This document shows, piece after piece, positions 6,909 to 7,845 of a stretch of 7,845 nt of DNA. Position 1 is the first letter of the stretch; every line of letters begins with the position of its first letter. Source of the stretch: Puia dinghuensis (GTDB lineage Bacteria; Bacteroidota; Bacteroidia; Chitinophagales; Chitinophagaceae); NCBI GenBank assembly GCA_026224995.1, contig JAMFRX010000719.1, forward strand, positions 1 to 7,845. Reading direction: 5' to 3'. Under the pieces are notes generated by a model. It searched no databases. It saw only the letters and a program-made list of their open reading frames with translations, and was not told where the DNA came from. The translations under genes were made by a program, and so were the position numbers.

Positions 6909-7845
6909 TTAAACGGACCGGCCCATCCGTTGATCATCGACGAATTCCCCCCTTATCATCACCTGCCCGATGAGATTAGTGCCGAAGGCATATGGCAGGT
7001 AGGCCAGGGAAGGTACAGGTCTGGTGAGGATGAGATTAGCGAGCTTCCCGGGCGTGATGCTGCCCAGCTCTTCGCCTAGCTCCATGGCATAGGCACCATT
7101 GATGGTTGCCGCGTTGATCGCCTCCTCGGGCAGAAGCCGCATCCCGGTGCAGGCCATGGCTACCACGAGGTTCATATTGCCGCTGGGGGAAGAGCCGGGG
7201 TTGAAGTCCGAGGCCAGGGCGATGGTGCAGCCTGCGTCGAGCAGGGCGCGGGCCGGCTGAAAGGGCATCCGTAAGAAGTACGCTGCCGTAGGCAGCAGGG
7301 TCCCGATGGTCCCGGAATTGGCAAGCACGTCGATGGCAGCGGCATCCATGGTCTCCAGGTGGTCGACAGACAAGGCGCCCAGCCGGACGCCGGCTTCTAC
7401 TCCGCCGGAAAGATGCAGCTGGTTGGCATGGATCTTCGGCCGGAGGCCGAAGCTTAGCCCCGCACGCACGATGGTCTCCGTTTCGGCGGGACTGAAGAAC
7501 CCCTCTTCGCAGAAGACGTCGATATAATCGGCCAGACCTTCACCGGCGATCACCGGCAGCATCTGATCGATAAGCAGGTCGATATACCCCTGGTGGTCCT
7601 GGCGGTAGGCCTCCGGATAGGTATGCGCCCCCAGGAAAGTGGCTTTTATGGATAAGGAAGATCGTTCTTTCAGCTTGCGGATGACGCGCAGCATCTTGAG
7701 CTCTCCTTCTACCGTCAATCCATATCCGCTCTTTATCTCGATGGCGCCGGTGCCCAGCCGCGCCAGCTCCTGTAGGCGTTGCCAGGCTTCGGCGAAGAGC
7801 GTCTCTTCCGAAGTTTCGGCCAGCCGACGGGCAGAGTGCAGGATG
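6909..7845 (-). CDS. hutI: Imidazolonepropionase (5' part outside the window)
   Basis: This is a metal-dependent amidohydrolase that opens the ring of 4-imidazolone-5-propanoate to give N-formimidoyl-L-glutamate, the substrate of FtcD. The frame stays open to the right edge, giving about 312 codons, so roughly 100 N-terminal residues, including the HxH metal pair, are outside. A TTG at 7716-7718 is internal, not a start: the frame continues upstream through EIKSGYGL (7716-7739), a hallmark of HutI. Further motifs are TFLGAH, DVFCEEGFF, KIHANQL with the metal-ligand His at 7428-7430, SVDHLE, LASDFNPGSSP with the metal-ligand Asp at 7206-7208, and the final SITPGKLANLIL segment common to amidohydrolases. 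A Gln occupies the place after HAN where the B. subtilis enzyme, as I recall it, has a substrate-binding Glu; other bacterial HutI proteins may also have Gln there. The Gcr-like gene follows after 14 bp, probably in the same transcript. Confidence 0.95.
   Translation of the reverse strand, partial: ILHSARRLAETSEETLFAEAWQRLQELARLGTGAIEIKSGYGLTVEGELKMLRVIRKLKERSSLSIKATFLGAHTYPEAYRQDHQGYIDLLIDQMLPVIAGEGLADYIDVFCEEGFFSPAETETIVRAGLSFGLRPKIHANQLHLSGGVEAGVRLGALSVDHLETMDAAAIDVLANSGTIGTLLPTAAYFLRMPFQPARALLDAGCTIALASDFNPGSSPSGNMNLVVAMACTGMRLLPEEAINAATINGAYAMELGEELGSITPGKLANLILTRPVPSLAYLPYAFGTNLIGQVMIRGEFVDDQRMGRSV

Noticed and set aside
6115..6912. 265-codon + strand frame opposite the N-terminal half of the Gcr-like gene
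   Set aside because: No recognisable domain; it mirrors the sense coding bias and crosses the hutI/Gcr-like junction.
7716..7718. TTG as the start of HutI
   Set aside because: The frame continues upstream through the family motif EIKSGYGL to the window edge, so the gene is truncated by the window, not short.

Overview
This window most likely comes from a GC-rich member of the Bacteroidota, possibly a high-GC Chitinophagaceae-like lineage. The evidence is indirect. One protein is a patatin/Omp85-type outer-membrane barrel with Bacteroidota-like features. FtcD is a fused two-domain enzyme. Gene starts lack clear Shine-Dalgarno sequences and have A/T-rich leaders, and some AT-rich gaps contain TAnnTTTG-like -7 elements. 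Taxonomy is inferred, not proven.

Layout on the + strand: positions 1-1125 hold the C-terminal POTRA-like segment and beta-barrel of a protein that is probably patatin-linked and cut off at its 5' side. It is followed 49 bp later by a secreted lipoprotein (1175-2266) that looks like a TIM-barrel glycoside hydrolase. These two end convergently, 6 bp from the end of ftcD.

Layout on the - strand, in transcription order from the right edge: hutI (imidazolonepropionase, 5' part missing), then 14 bp later a 672-residue polytopic membrane protein of the Gcr / 'site-specific recombinase' family (PF10136 type), then a strong symmetric terminator at 4837-4865. Next comes an AT-richer patch (about 3965-4836) holding an Abi-family (HEPN-type) gene broken by exactly one in-frame amber codon, and then ftcD.

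HutI and FtcD catalyse consecutive steps of histidine degradation: imidazolonepropionate to formiminoglutamate, then transfer of the formimino group to tetrahydrofolate and its cyclodeamination to methenyl-THF. The two hut genes share a strand but are separated by the Gcr-like gene, a terminator and the abi patch, so they are probably not one simple transcript here. The most interesting region is the abi patch: a defence-type gene that is intact apart from a single TAG lying upstream of its RNxxAH motif, with a perfect hairpin over its stop codon and a possible small RNA unit between it and the terminator.
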